Shown: positions 29,523-39,900 of the stretch, one piece after another
How positions within the stretch are numbered: the stretch's first letter is position 1
How the letters are laid out: each line of letters opens with the position of its first letter
NCBI RefSeq assembly: GCF_001724815.1
Contig: NZ_MEDO01000005.1
Location: 29,085-93,084 of the forward strand
Direction: 5' to 3'
Source of the DNA: Arenimonas sp. SCN 70-307
GTDB lineage: Bacteria > Pseudomonadota > Gammaproteobacteria > Xanthomonadales > Xanthomonadaceae
DNA: 64,000 bases
Translations under genes and position numbers: made by a program
The notes under the pieces: generated by a model
Database searches by the model: none
Seen by the model: the letters and a program-made list of their open reading frames with translations, nothing else
What the model was told of the DNA's origin: nothing

Positions 29523-30227
29523 ATGAAGAACAAGACCCACCACGTGCTGCTGGCCACCGCCGTTTCCGTCGCCCTGCTCGCGGGCTGCCAGACCACCGGC
29601 GGCTATTCGTCGGCGCCGCGCGACGACGAGCAGGCCGAGCGCGAAGGCATGAGCCGCACCCAGAAGGGCGCGATCATCGGCGCCACCATCGGCGCGGTCG
29701 CCGGCCTGCTCAGCGGCGACGATGCGACCGAGCGGCGCCAGCGCGCCCTGGTCGGCGCCGGCGTCGGCGGCCTGGCCGGCGGCGCCATCGGCCGCTACCA
29801 GGACAACCAGGAGCGGGCGCTGCGCGAGCGCATGGCCGGCACCGGCGTGGACGTCGTGCGCGACGGCGACAACATCACGCTCGACATGCCCGAGGCGATC
29901 ACCTTCGCCTTCAACTCCAGCACGCTCAACCAGCGCGCCTACGGCGTGCTCGACCGCGTGGCCGACACCCTGCGCGAGTACGACCAGACCCTGATCGAGG
30001 TCGCCGGCCACACCGACAGCATCGGCAGCGAGGCCTACAACCAGCGCCTGTCCGAGCAGCGCGCCCAGGCGGTGGCGAACTACCTGATCAGCCGCGGCAT
30101 CAGCGGCCAGCGCCTGATGGTGTTCGGCGCCGGCGAGATGCACCCGGTGGCCAGCAACGAAACCGAGGCCGGCCGCGCCGAGAACCGCCGCGTCGAACTC
30201 ACCATCGTCCCCATCCGCCAGCGCTGA
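29523..30227 (+). CDS. OmpA-family outer-membrane lipoprotein
   Basis: A 234-residue protein. The N-terminal signal ends in a lipobox (LLAGCQTT; Cys near residue 21), so it is lipid-anchored. A glycine-zipper segment follows (about 48-95, GAIIGATIGAVAGLL and GAGVGGLAGGAIG). The C-terminal OmpA-like peptidoglycan-binding domain (about 115-230) has FAFNSSTLN, VAGHTDSIGSEAYN and RRVELTI. It should tether outer membrane to peptidoglycan. A GAGGAG ribosome site precedes the start. Confidence 0.93.
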   Translation: MKNKTHHVLLATAVSVALLAGCQTTGGYSSAPRDDEQAEREGMSRTQKGAIIGATIGAVAGLLSGDDATERRQRALVGAGVGGLAGGAIGRYQDNQERALRERMAGTGVDVVRDGDNITLDMPEAITFAFNSSTLNQRAYGVLDRVADTLREYDQTLIEVAGHTDSIGSEAYNQRLSEQRAQAVANYLISRGISGQRLMVFGAGEMHPVASNETEAGRAENRRVELTIVPIRQR

Positions 30228-30233
30228 CGCTCC

Positions 30234-30294
30234 AAGAAACGGGGTCAGGTTCACTTCCCGCGCATCGCGGGAAGTGAACCTGACCCCGTTTCTT
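30234..30294. repeat. Palindromic repeat family (REP-like), copy 3, perfect
   Basis: A perfect 29-bp inverted repeat (30234-30262 and 30266-30294) with a 3-base CAT loop, spanning the shared AAGAAACGGGGTCAGG and TTCACTTCC blocks and ending in T-rich CGTTTCTT. It stands 7 bases past the OmpA-lipoprotein stop and could terminate transcription on either strand. Confidence 0.95.
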
Positions 30295-30309
30295 TGCCCG
30301 GCCATGCCC

Positions 30310-30315
30310 TAGAAT
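30310..30315 (+). promoter_or_regulatory. -10 box TAGAAT for the EAL gene
   Basis: TAGAAT lies 33 bases before the ATG at 30348, with GGGGAGG between them as ribosome site. The -35 region would fall inside palindromic copy 3. Sequence match only. Confidence 0.35.
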
Positions 30316-30347
30316 CGGCGGCAGCGCGGCGCGGGGAGGTGCCTGGG

Positions 30348-31151
30348 ATGTACCTGAAGAAGTTCTTCGGCGAGGTCACCAGCCCGCACCCCTGCGTGAA
30401 CTGCCGCGGCGACGAGACGCTCGGTTTCGGCGTGCGCATGGCCTTCCAGCCCATCCTCGACGTGGCCAGCCGCAGCATCTTCGCCTACGAGGCGCTGGTG
30501 CGCGGCGAGAACGGCGAAAGCGCCGCCGAGATCATCGCGCGCGTGCCGCCCGAGCTGCTCTACCGCTTCGACCAGACCTGCCGCGTGGCCGCCATCGACA
30601 CCGCCGCGCGCCTGGGCATGAAGACGCGGCTGTCGATCAACTTCGCGCCCAACGCCGTGTACGAACCGGCCACCTGCATCCGGCTGACGCTTGCCGCGGC
30701 CGAGCGCTGCGGCTTCGACCCGCGCCAGCTGATCTTCGAGGTCACCGAATCGGAGAAGATCCGCGACGTGCCGCACGTGGTGCGCATCATCAAGGACTAC
30801 CAGGGACGCGGCTTCCTGACCGCCATCGACGACTTCGGCGCCGGCTACGCCGGCCTGAACCTGCTGGCCGAGTTCCAGCCCGACGTGGTCAAGCTCGACA
30901 TGGCGCTGATCCGCGGCCTCGACGGCGACCGCGTGCGCCGCTCGATCACCAGCGGCATCGTCGCCACCTGCCGCTCGCTGGGCTGCGAGGTGCTGGCCGA
31001 AGGCGTGGAAACCCTCGGCGAATTCCGCGAACTGCGCGACATGGGCATCAGCCGCTTCCAGGGCTTCCTGTTCGCCAGGCCCGCCCTCGAAGCCCTGCCC
31101 GTCGTGGACCCGGCCCTCTGGGACCAGCTCGACGCCGCCGGCCAAGCCTGA
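30348..31151 (+). CDS. EAL-domain cyclic di-GMP phosphodiesterase
   Basis: A 267-residue stand-alone EAL protein that should hydrolyse c-di-GMP. Catalytic residues appear intact: YEALVRG (EAL), SINFAPN (metal Asn), IFEVTESE, TAIDDFGAG (Asp pair), VVKLDM (Lys), LAEGVET, and FQGFLFARP (Gln). A short N-terminal CVNCRGDE segment with two cysteines precedes the domain; its role is unknown. The ATG has GGGGAGG upstream. Confidence 0.92.
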   Translation: MYLKKFFGEVTSPHPCVNCRGDETLGFGVRMAFQPILDVASRSIFAYEALVRGENGESAAEIIARVPPELLYRFDQTCRVAAIDTAARLGMKTRLSINFAPNAVYEPATCIRLTLAAAERCGFDPRQLIFEVTESEKIRDVPHVVRIIKDYQGRGFLTAIDDFGAGYAGLNLLAEFQPDVVKLDMALIRGLDGDRVRRSITSGIVATCRSLGCEVLAEGVETLGEFRELRDMGISRFQGFLFARPALEALPVVDPALWDQLDAAGQA

Positions 31152-31212
31152 AAGAAACGGGGTCAGGTTCACTTCCATGCTCAAGCTGGAAGTGAACCTG
31201 ACCCCGTTTCTT
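31152..31212. repeat. Palindromic repeat family (REP-like), copy 4
   Basis: Arms 31152-31176 and 31188-31212 form a 25-bp perfect inverted repeat with an 11-base loop (ATGCTCAAGCT). It fills almost the whole space between the convergent EAL and macroglobulin stops, as a bidirectional terminator would. Its loop is nearly the same as in copy 5. Confidence 0.95.
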
Positions 31213-31214
31213 CG

Positions 31215-34200
31215 TTACTCCGACGCGTGGATCGGGAGCCACTGCCCGGCCGTGTTGGCGCGGCTGGCGCGTCCGTACATGAGTTCGGCCACCGCCGGCG
31301 GCGCGAAGTAGCGGCCCGGATGCACGGCCTGGACGAAGTAGTGCACCTCATGTCGGCCTGGCGGCAGGGCCTCGGCATAGAGCCGCACCTCGTTGGTTCC
31401 GGTCTGCCGCTCCCCGAACCAGCTGCTGCCCGGGTCGGCCAGCGCCTGCACGTTGGCACCGGCGACACCGCGCAAGCCGACGTCACGCGTCACGAAGCCG
31501 CCCGGCACCGGGTCGGTGAGCGCCACGAAATGGCGCATCGCCGGCACCTGCACGACGAGCGTCACCCGCACCCAATCGCCCTGCCGCGGAACGCTTTCGC
31601 CCAGGCCCACCCAGCGACCGCCGCGCAACACCGCGTAGCGCCGCTGCAGCGACAGGCCGACGCCGCTGGCCTCCACCTGCGCCTGGTCCTGGCGATAGCG
31701 CAGCCGGGCGATGTAGTTGAGCGTTGCATCGGCCTCGCCGACGGGAGCGATGTCGAGCGGGTCGGCGCTTGCGGGCGCTTCGAAGCGCACCACGCGCTGC
31801 TGGCCATCCACCGAGAGCCTTGCCTGCGACGGGCCGTGCGCAACCTGCAGTTCGGTAGGCACGACCCCGCCCGCCAGCGCCGAATCGATCGCGCGCAGCG
31901 CCATCAGGCAGCGCAGGCTGGCCTGCGTGTCGAGGCTGGCGGTGCCGCCCGAGTAAAGGTCCTGCAGCCCGCGCAGCAAGGCCTGCCGCCGCGGCAGGCG
32001 GGCCGGCGTGCGGTCGAGCATCCAAAGCGTGGCCGTGACCGCACACTGGTCGCGAAGGCCCGACCCCATGGCCCAGCCCTCGTCGTGGCTCGATTCGATC
32101 ACCCGGCGCAGGCCGCGGTCACGCCCGGCCTCGGCCAGGCGTGCCAGTCCCTCGTCAAGTCGCGCCTCGGAACCGGGCGCGCCCGCCAGGGCCTGCACCA
32201 GCTCGCTGCGGGCGTGCCAGCCGAGGGAGTCCCAGGACTGCCACAGCCGTTCCAGGGCCCTGGCGTTCGGAACGCGGCCTTCACCGGCCTGGGCCGCCAC
32301 GGCCACCGCGAGCGCTTCGAGGTCCTGGCGCGTCGGCTTCTTGATTCGCCGTTCAACCTGGCGGTCGACGCGTTCGCGCAGGGGCTCGATGAGCTCCGCC
32401 GGCACCGGCTGGCCCAGGCGCTCGAGCCAGCCCAGCTGGCGCAGCGTGTGCGCGTCGAGCAGCGCGGTGGCGTCGCCGGCATTCCAGCGGGGCGTGAAGA
32501 AGTGGAAGCCACTGTCCTCGTCCCGGAACGAGTACGCACTGCCCAGCGCTTCGTCCACGACGGCCTGGGCCTCGGGCCAGTCCGCGCGGTCCGCCGCGTC
32601 CTGCAGCGCGATCGCGGCGCCAACGGCCCGGCTCAGCGTTTGCTCCCAGCAGCGGTGCGGATAGTCGCGAAGTTCGTGCAGCCAGGCGGCGCGCCAGCCG
32701 GCCGTGCCGGCATGCACCTGCAGGTCGAGCCTGGGCTCGCTGGCGCCGGGCGGCAAGGCCGGCAAGCGCAGCGAGACCGGTGACGCCAGCCAGCCGGCCT
32801 GCGGCAGCGTCACTTCGGCCGACCGCGACTGCACCGGCACTATCGAGGAGATAGCGTCGTTGCCACCGGGCGAATCGGCTCGCGCGAGCAGGTCGAGCAC
32901 GCCCTGCCGGCCCGGAACCAGCGGCAGCCGTTGTCCGCGACGGGCAAAGGGCGCGACGACGCCTTCGCTGTCGAGCACGCGCGATGCCGCGGCGCCTTCG
33001 ATCGTGGTGCGCATCGCCACCGGCATCGGCGCCGCGGTCGCATTGCGCGCGGTCACCGAACCCTGGGCCCGGTCGCCCTCGAACAGGCGGGATGGCAGGC
33101 CAAAGCGAAGCTCCACGGGCAGCGATGCGGTGACCGTCGCCTCGGAGAAATCGAAGGCGTCGCCGTCGTCGCCGCTCCAGGCCAGCACCCGCCAGCGGGT
33201 GAGGTTGTCGGGCAGCCGAAGCTCCAGCGTGTGCGACTCGCCGGGCGCCAGTTCAAGGCCTGCGTTCCAGTACGCGGCGTCCGGGAAATCACGACGCACG
33301 CGCGGACCGGCGCGGCCGGGCGGCGTGCCTGGCGGCGCCGGCAGCACCTCGCCGGCGGGCATGTCGGGAAAAACCTCCGACAGCTTGATGCGGCTGCCGG
33401 TAACTTGGATCGAATCGAGGGAGTCCATTGGGGACGGGTCGCCGAAGACGACGGGGGGCTCCTGTTCGGCGAGCCAGTCCGGCACATGGCGCCAGTCCCG
33501 CAGTCCGTGCCAGCGGCCGACCGACCAGTCAGAGAGGCTGCCGAGGAACCTTGCATTGCCCGGCGCCAGCCGCGGGTGCAGTTCGGCCATCTGCTGGTGC
33601 ACGGCATCGTCCACCACCGCCACCACCACCAGGCGGGGGCGGCTGCCGTCGTTGCGCAGCGTCACGCGCAGGGTCTCGCCGGGCGCGAGGCTATCGTCGT
33701 CGATGGCCAGGGTCACGCCCGGCGACGGGGTACGCGGCACCTCCAGCTCCACCGCGGCATCCAGCGCCGGCGCCTCCAGGCCGGCCTGCGCCGACGCGAG
33801 CACGGGCCGCAGCATGACCCGCAGCGTAGCGCCCGGCGCGAGGCTGGCGTCGAGCGCGAGCTCGAACTCTTCGGCAGGACCCACGGTCCGGCTCCAGTGC
33901 CGGATGACGCGCTCGTGCTCGAGCACGAACAAGGCCTGGGCGCGTGCGTGCGGCTGATGTAGCCGCAGGCGTGCCGGCGCGCTGCCATCCGCGGGCTGCA
34001 GCAGTTCGAAGCGGGCCTTCGGTCCGTCGTCCGCAAGCGGCGGCGCATTGCCGAACCACAGGTTGATCGACGTGCTTGCCGCGTCTCCCGACTCGGCCAC
34101 CAGGCGGTAGTAACCCGGCGCCGGCGGCGCAAGCGCGCAGTCGGAAGGCTGGCCCGCACGCAACGTGCAGCGGCCCAACACTTCCGGGACATCCTCGTCC

Positions 34201-36731
34201 TCCCCGGGGCCTGCGTGCTCGAGCCTGACCTGCACACTCTCGGCCGGCGCGGGCACGCCGTCGTAGCCAACCACCACGGCTTCCAGCCGCGGGGTTTCGC
34301 CCAGCGCCAGCCAGGTTCGTTCGCTGCGCAGGCCGACGTAGCGGGCATGCGCGGCCACCGGGACCTGCAGGCTGGGGCTGACGATCGCCGGCTGCCCGTC
34401 GTCGCCACCCACCAGGGCGTTCACCCTCAGGCGCGCGAAGGGCAAGGGCCTGGCGAAACCTTCCTCCTCGGGATCGACCAGTTGCGCAGGCACGCGCGCC
34501 TCCAGCGTGGCCCTTCCTTTCCCATCGAGCGAGGCTTGCGAGGGCGAGCGCCCGAACAGGCTGATCTCGGAACCCTCGTCGTGCGCCGACGCGAACACGA
34601 AGCGTGCGAAGGCCGGGTGCGCCTGCGCGAAGCCCATCGGCTCGAGCCAGGCGCTTATCTGCAGCCGCGCGCCGGCGGCCGGGCCACCCGAGTAGAAGCC
34701 GCCTTCGATCGACACCGGCAAGGCATCACCCGGCCTCAGCACCTGCTGGGGCCCATCGACCTTTGCCCAGAGCGCCTGGGCCTGGAATCGCCGGACCTGG
34801 AAGCAGGCACCGCTTTCGCCATCGAGCTGGTCGTCATCGCGGTCCAGCACATCGATGCAGTATTCGTCGTCGGTGGCTGCGGCCGGCAGGCGGATCTCGC
34901 CAGACACGCTGCCGAACTCGTCCGGCGTGGCCTCCCAGCGGCTCACCACGTCGCCCCAGGCCGAGCCCAGGGCGAAGGACCGGGGCTGCGGCGTCGACGG
35001 CACCAGGCGGTTGAGCTTGCGCTCGCGCAGCCAGAGGCGGTACTGCACCACGTCGCCGGGCCGGTACAGCAGGCGCGAGGTGACGCCGAAACGCGGCTGC
35101 CCGAGCCGGTAAGCGTCCTCGTCGGAATCGCGCGGATCGAGCGGCGTAGCCAGGTCCAGGCCGGTCTCCGGCATCACCGGCAGCACCGACACCTGGCCGG
35201 CATGGCGCGCGCGGAGCATCAGCAGCGGTTCGTTCGCACCCTCCGGCAGTTCCAGTTGCGCCGTACCGTCGGCCGCGGTGATGCCCGTCGCGAGCACGCG
35301 CTCGCGGCCTTGGCGGTCGAGGCCCAGCACCTCGACCCGGGCACCGGCCAGCGGCGCCGCATTTCCCCAGGCCGTCGCCCAGGCCAACAGTTGGCGCTCA
35401 TGGCGATGGACAAGCAGGTCGAAGGCCGGCCGAACCGTGGCGCGCCCGTTGCCCGCGCCGCCGCCGCCGAGCGACAAGCCACCGTTTCGAAGCACGCCCC
35501 AGGTTGGCCCGGGTGCGCCCGCGTCGCCCCAGGTTTCCGCCGGTGCGGTGGGTTCGAGGGTTCGTTCGAGGTATCGGGTGCGCCGACCGATGCTCAGTTC
35601 GCGCCAAACCGTGCCTGTCGCGAGGTTGCGACCCTCCACGGTCACGGGCTCCCGCTGGCCCGGGAGCGCCACCTGCACTCCGGGCGATACCCGGGTTCGC
35701 GCCGGAAAGGATTCGAAGGTGATCGCGAGTGGCTCGGCGGGCTGCAGCGGCATGCCCGCCGTGTCATCCAGCCCGGCGGGAAGCGCGAGCGAGAGTTTGC
35801 GGCCCGCCGCGCGGCTGCTCAGGCGTACGGCATGCAGCGGCGACTGGTGCGCGACCGCGGCGCGGCAGTGCCAGCCGCAATCGCGCGGCTCATCGTCCAG
35901 GGCCAGGCCCGCGGGCAGCGCCTCGGCCAGCCGCGCCAGCGCCGCGTCGGACGGTGGCTGGGTGAAGCCAAGGAGGATGTCTGAATCGGGGCGGCAGCTG
36001 GCCTGCCAGTTCCATTGTTCGCCGTGCCGGTAGTCGTCTGCGCAGGTGACGCCCGCCAGGCGGAACGGCGCGTTGAGCGTTATGCGCGCGAGGTCCAGCT
36101 TCTCGCCCGGCAGCACGCCGAGTGGCGAGCGCAAGCCTTCGCGCTGGGTGACGAGCAGCTCGCCCGCGCCCCGTGGCCAGGCCTCGGGCTCGATGGCAAA
36201 GCGCGTCAGGCCCGGATCATCCCAGCGTCCGCGCGGGACCGGCTGCAGCCGGTAGGAAAGCGGCCTGCCATCGAACTGCAGAGAGAGCACGCTGGCCACC
36301 GATGCCGCCGTGTGGCCGTGGCTCGAACTGACCTGCAGGCGAGGCTGTCGCCCAGGCCAGCTGACCTCGAGCCCCAGCCGCGGCCGATCCGATTCAAGCG
36401 CGAGCGTGGTTGGCGGGAAGGCCTCGCCGTCCTGCGACCACAGGCCCTCGCCGATGTCGAGGCGGTAAGCCGTCGCGGGGCGCAGGCTGGCGCCTTCAAC
36501 CAGGGCACAGGCCAGCCGCGTGTCGTCGCTCCAGGTCCACTGACAGTCCACCGCGGGGCTCAGCCGCAAGGCAGGAGGGCGGGCCCGCGTGCCCCAGGTC
36601 AGCATGGGTTGGTCGAACTCCAGCAAGACCTCGTCGCCGCTGATCCGTGCACCCTTGAGCGACGGCGCCCCTTCGTTCGCGCCGGCGGAAAATGCGGCGC
36701 AGCAGGCGACGGCAAGGAGCAGGCGGCGCAT
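31215..36731 (-). CDS. Bacterial alpha-2-macroglobulin-like protein with thioester motif
   Basis: A 1838-residue exported protein. A signal peptide (1-18, LLLAVACCAAFSAGA) precedes macroglobulin-type beta domains (MG1-MG-like repeats up to about 1000). A bait-like stretch lies near 1060-1130, followed by the A2M core and a thioester motif CWEQ at residues 1361-1364 inside PHRCWEQTLSRA. C-terminal alpha/alpha-toroid and receptor-like domains follow. Bacterial homologues trap foreign proteases in the periplasm, often beside pbpC, which is absent here. Residues 1108-1115 read IQVTGSRI, a motif usually seen in TonB-receptor plugs. Signal cysteines do not form a good lipobox. Confidence 0.88.
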   Translation of the reverse strand: MRRLLLAVACCAAFSAGANEGAPSLKGARISGDEVLLEFDQPMLTWGTRARPPALRLSPAVDCQWTWSDDTRLACALVEGASLRPATAYRLDIGEGLWSQDGEAFPPTTLALESDRPRLGLEVSWPGRQPRLQVSSSHGHTAASVASVLSLQFDGRPLSYRLQPVPRGRWDDPGLTRFAIEPEAWPRGAGELLVTQREGLRSPLGVLPGEKLDLARITLNAPFRLAGVTCADDYRHGEQWNWQASCRPDSDILLGFTQPPSDAALARLAEALPAGLALDDEPRDCGWHCRAAVAHQSPLHAVRLSSRAAGRKLSLALPAGLDDTAGMPLQPAEPLAITFESFPARTRVSPGVQVALPGQREPVTVEGRNLATGTVWRELSIGRRTRYLERTLEPTAPAETWGDAGAPGPTWGVLRNGGLSLGGGGAGNGRATVRPAFDLLVHRHERQLLAWATAWGNAAPLAGARVEVLGLDRQGRERVLATGITAADGTAQLELPEGANEPLLMLRARHAGQVSVLPVMPETGLDLATPLDPRDSDEDAYRLGQPRFGVTSRLLYRPGDVVQYRLWLRERKLNRLVPSTPQPRSFALGSAWGDVVSRWEATPDEFGSVSGEIRLPAAATDDEYCIDVLDRDDDQLDGESGACFQVRRFQAQALWAKVDGPQQVLRPGDALPVSIEGGFYSGGPAAGARLQISAWLEPMGFAQAHPAFARFVFASAHDEGSEISLFGRSPSQASLDGKGRATLEARVPAQLVDPEEEGFARPLPFARLRVNALVGGDDGQPAIVSPSLQVPVAAHARYVGLRSERTWLALGETPRLEAVVVGYDGVPAPAESVQVRLEHAGPGEDEDVPEVLGRCTLRAGQPSDCALAPPAPGYYRLVAESGDAASTSINLWFGNAPPLADDGPKARFELLQPADGSAPARLRLHQPHARAQALFVLEHERVIRHWSRTVGPAEEFELALDASLAPGATLRVMLRPVLASAQAGLEAPALDAAVELEVPRTPSPGVTLAIDDDSLAPGETLRVTLRNDGSRPRLVVVAVVDDAVHQQMAELHPRLAPGNARFLGSLSDWSVGRWHGLRDWRHVPDWLAEQEPPVVFGDPSPMDSLDSIQVTGSRIKLSEVFPDMPAGEVLPAPPGTPPGRAGPRVRRDFPDAAYWNAGLELAPGESHTLELRLPDNLTRWRVLAWSGDDGDAFDFSEATVTASLPVELRFGLPSRLFEGDRAQGSVTARNATAAPMPVAMRTTIEGAAASRVLDSEGVVAPFARRGQRLPLVPGRQGVLDLLARADSPGGNDAISSIVPVQSRSAEVTLPQAGWLASPVSLRLPALPPGASEPRLDLQVHAGTAGWRAAWLHELRDYPHRCWEQTLSRAVGAAIALQDAADRADWPEAQAVVDEALGSAYSFRDEDSGFHFFTPRWNAGDATALLDAHTLRQLGWLERLGQPVPAELIEPLRERVDRQVERRIKKPTRQDLEALAVAVAAQAGEGRVPNARALERLWQSWDSLGWHARSELVQALAGAPGSEARLDEGLARLAEAGRDRGLRRVIESSHDEGWAMGSGLRDQCAVTATLWMLDRTPARLPRRQALLRGLQDLYSGGTASLDTQASLRCLMALRAIDSALAGGVVPTELQVAHGPSQARLSVDGQQRVVRFEAPASADPLDIAPVGEADATLNYIARLRYRQDQAQVEASGVGLSLQRRYAVLRGGRWVGLGESVPRQGDWVRVTLVVQVPAMRHFVALTDPVPGGFVTRDVGLRGVAGANVQALADPGSSWFGERQTGTNEVRLYAEALPPGRHEVHYFVQAVHPGRYFAPPAVAELMYGRASRANTAGQWLPIHASE

Positions 36732-36810
36732 GGTAATCCTTGGCCGCGGCGCGGCATGCGGGGGCTGGCCGCAGCAAACCACCGGCCGCAAGCCAGCGTC
36801 AACCCGGCAA

Positions 36811-36901
36811 AAAAGAAACGGGGTCAGGTTCACTTCCATGCTCAAGCCGGAAGTGAACCTGACCCCGTTCTTTGGACCCCGTTCTTTGGACCCCGTTCTT
36901 T
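36811..36901. repeat. Palindromic repeat family (REP-like), copy 5, with expanded tail
   Basis: Arms 36813-36837 and 36849-36873 form the family palindrome with loop ATGCTCAAGCC. The right tail is then repeated in tandem: GGACCCCGTTCTTT at 36874-36887 and again at 36888-36901, giving three consecutive tails. It lies between the macroglobulin start and the oxidoreductase stop. Confidence 0.92.
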
Positions 36902-36903
36902 GC

Positions 36904-39900
36904 TCAGGCAGCGGAGCGGGTGGTCTCGGGGTTGTGCCAGCGGGCAAGCAGCTCGGCTTCGCGGGCCTTGGCCTTGGCGAAGTGCGCTTCCTTGACGTGG
37001 CCGTAGCCGCGGATGTGTTCCGGGACCGAGGCGATCTCGGTGGCCAGGGCCACGTTGTCGCCGTCGAGGCGCTCGAGCAGCGCGTCCACCTGCCTGGCGT
37101 AATCGGCGATCAGCTGGCGCTCCATGCGGCGCTCTTCGGTCTTGCCGAAGAGGTCGAAGGCGGTGCCGCGCAGGCCCTTCAGCTTCGCCAGCAGCTTGAA
37201 CGCCGTGAACATCCACGGCCCGAACTCCTTCTTCACCAGGTGGCCGTCGGCGTCGCGCTTGGCGAACAGCGGCGGGGCCAGGTTGAAGTGGATCTTGTAG
37301 TCGCCCTCGAACTGCTGCTCGATGCGGCGCTTGAACTCGCCCGAGGTGTACAGGCGCGCCACCTCGAACTCGTCCTTGTAGGCCATGAGCTTGAAGTAGT
37401 AGCGGGCCACGGCCTCGGTGAGCCTGGTCGAGCCCGGGGCCTTGCGGGCCTCGGCCTGGCGCACCTTGTCCACCAGCGCCACGTAGCGGCCGGCGTAGGC
37501 CTTGTCCTGGTAGTCGGTGAGGAACTTCACGCGGCGCTCGATCATCTCGTCGAGCGAGGTGCTCAGGCGCTCGTCGTCGAGCGGCAGGGCGATGACGTCG
37601 GTGGCCGGCGCCTCGGCCAGGCCCGCGGCCTCGAGCACCGCCTGCGGGTTGATGGCCGCCAGGCGACCCCAGGCAAACGCCGTCTTGTTCATCTCGATGG
37701 CCGCGCCGTTGAGCTCGACCGCGCGCATCAGCGCCTCGAACGACACCGGCACCAGGCCGCGCTGCCAGGCCACGCCCAGCATGAACAGGTTGGTGGCGAT
37801 GGCGTCGCCCATCAGCGCCGTGGCGATCTCGGTGGCCGCCACCTGCAGCGGCTCGCGGCCGCCCAGCGCGGTGCGGATGGCCTCGATGATGCCGGCCGCC
37901 GGGAACTGCATGTCCGGCATGCGGGTGAACGGACCCGGCATGGCCTGGTAGTCGTTGATGACGACCTCGGTGCGGTCGGCGCGGATCTTCGACAGCGCCC
38001 AGTAGTCGTTCACCACCACCATGTCGCAGCCCAGCACCAGGTCGGCCTCGCCGGCGGCGATGCGCACGGCGTGGATGTCGGCCGGCGACTTCGCCACGCG
38101 CACGTGCGTGGTCACCGCGCCGCCCTTCTGGGCCAGGCCGGTCTGGTCGAGCACGCTCGCGCCCTTGTGCTCGAGGTGCGCGGCCATGCCCAGCAGGGCA
38201 CCGATGGTCACCACGCCGGTGCCGCCGACGCCGGTGATCAGGATGTTCCAGGGCTGGTCGAGGTTGGAGCGGAACTGCGGCTCGGGCAGGTTGGCCAGCA
38301 GCTCCTTGTTGCCCGTGCCCTTGCGCTTGCGCAGCCCGCCGCCCTTGATGGTGACGAAGCTCGGGCAGAAGCCCTTCACGCAGCTGAAGTCCTTGTTGCA
38401 GTTGCTCTGGTCGATCTCGCGCTTGCGGCCGTACTCGGTTTCCTTGGGCAGCACGGAAACGCAGTTCGACTTCACGCCGCAGTCGCCGCAGCCCTCGCAG
38501 ACCAGCGAGTTGATGGCCGTGCGCTTGGCCGGGTCCGGCATCTTGCCGCGCTTGCGGCGGCGGCGCTTCTCGGCCGCGCAGGTCTGGTCGTAGATGATGA
38601 CCGTGGTGCCCGGCACCTCGCGCAGGCGCTTCTGCTGCGCGTCGAGCTCGCTGCGGTCGTAGAACTCCACGCCGTTCGGGAAGATCGACTTGTCCGACCA
38701 CTTCCCGATGTCGTCGCTGAGCACGACGATGGTCTGCACGCCCTCGCTGCGCACCTGGTGGGCGATGTCGGGCACGGTGAGCGTGCCGTCCACCGGCTGG
38801 CCGCCGGTCATGGCCACGGCGTCGTTGTAGAGGATCTTGTAGGTGATGTTCACCTTGGCGGCGATCGACTGGCGGATGGCCAGCGAACCCGAGTGGAAGT
38901 AGGTGCCGTCGCCCAGGTTCTGGAAGACGTGCTTTTCCTCGGTGAACGGCGCCTGGCCGCTCCAGGTGACGCCTTCGCCGCCCATGTGGGTGAAGGTGTC
39001 GGTCTTGCGGTCCATCCAGGTCACCATGTAGTGGCAACCGATGCCGCCCAGCGCGCGCGAGCCTTCCGGCACCACGGTGGAGCTGTTGTGCGGGCAGCCC
39101 GAGCAGTAGTGCGGCACGCGCGGGAAGTTGGCGCGCGGCGCGGCCAGCTCCTTCTCCTTGGCGGCGATCCACTTGAGGCGGTTGTCCATCGCCTCGGACT
39201 GGAAGAAGCGCTGCACGCGCGCGGCGATGACCCGGGCGATGCGCGCCGGGGTCAGCTCGTTGGTGCTCGGCAGCACCCAGTTCTCCTGCTCGTCGTACTT
39301 GCCGACGATGGACGGGCGGGCGCCGTGCTCCCAGTTGTACATGTACTCCTTCATCTGCCGCTCGACGAAGCTGCGCTTCTCCTCGACGACGATGATGTCC
39401 TCCAGCCCGCGCGCGAACTCGCGGATGCCCAGCGGCTCCAGCGGCCAGGTCATGCCCACCTTGTAGACGCGGATGCCGATGTCCTCGGCCACCTTGCGGT
39501 CGATGCCCAGGTACTCGAGCGCCTGCAGCACGTCGAGGTAGCTCTTGCCGGTGGTGACGATGCCCAGGCGCGCCTTGGGCGAATCGATCACCACCTTGTC
39601 GATGTGGTTGGCGCGGGCGAAGGCCTGTGCGGCCTTCACCGCGTACTGGTGCAGGCGCATTTCCTGGTCCAGCGGCGGGTCCGGCCAGCGGATGTTGAGG
39701 CCGCCCGGCGGCAGCTCGAAATCGCCCGGCAGGATGATGTCGAGCTGGTGCGGGTTGACGTTCACCGAGGCCGAGGATTCCACGGTCTCCGCGATCGTCT
39801 TGAAGCCGATCCAGCGGCCCGTGTAGCGGCTCATGGCCCAGCCCAGCAGGCCCATGTCGAGGATGTCCTGCACGCCGGCCGGGTTGAGCACCGGCATCAT

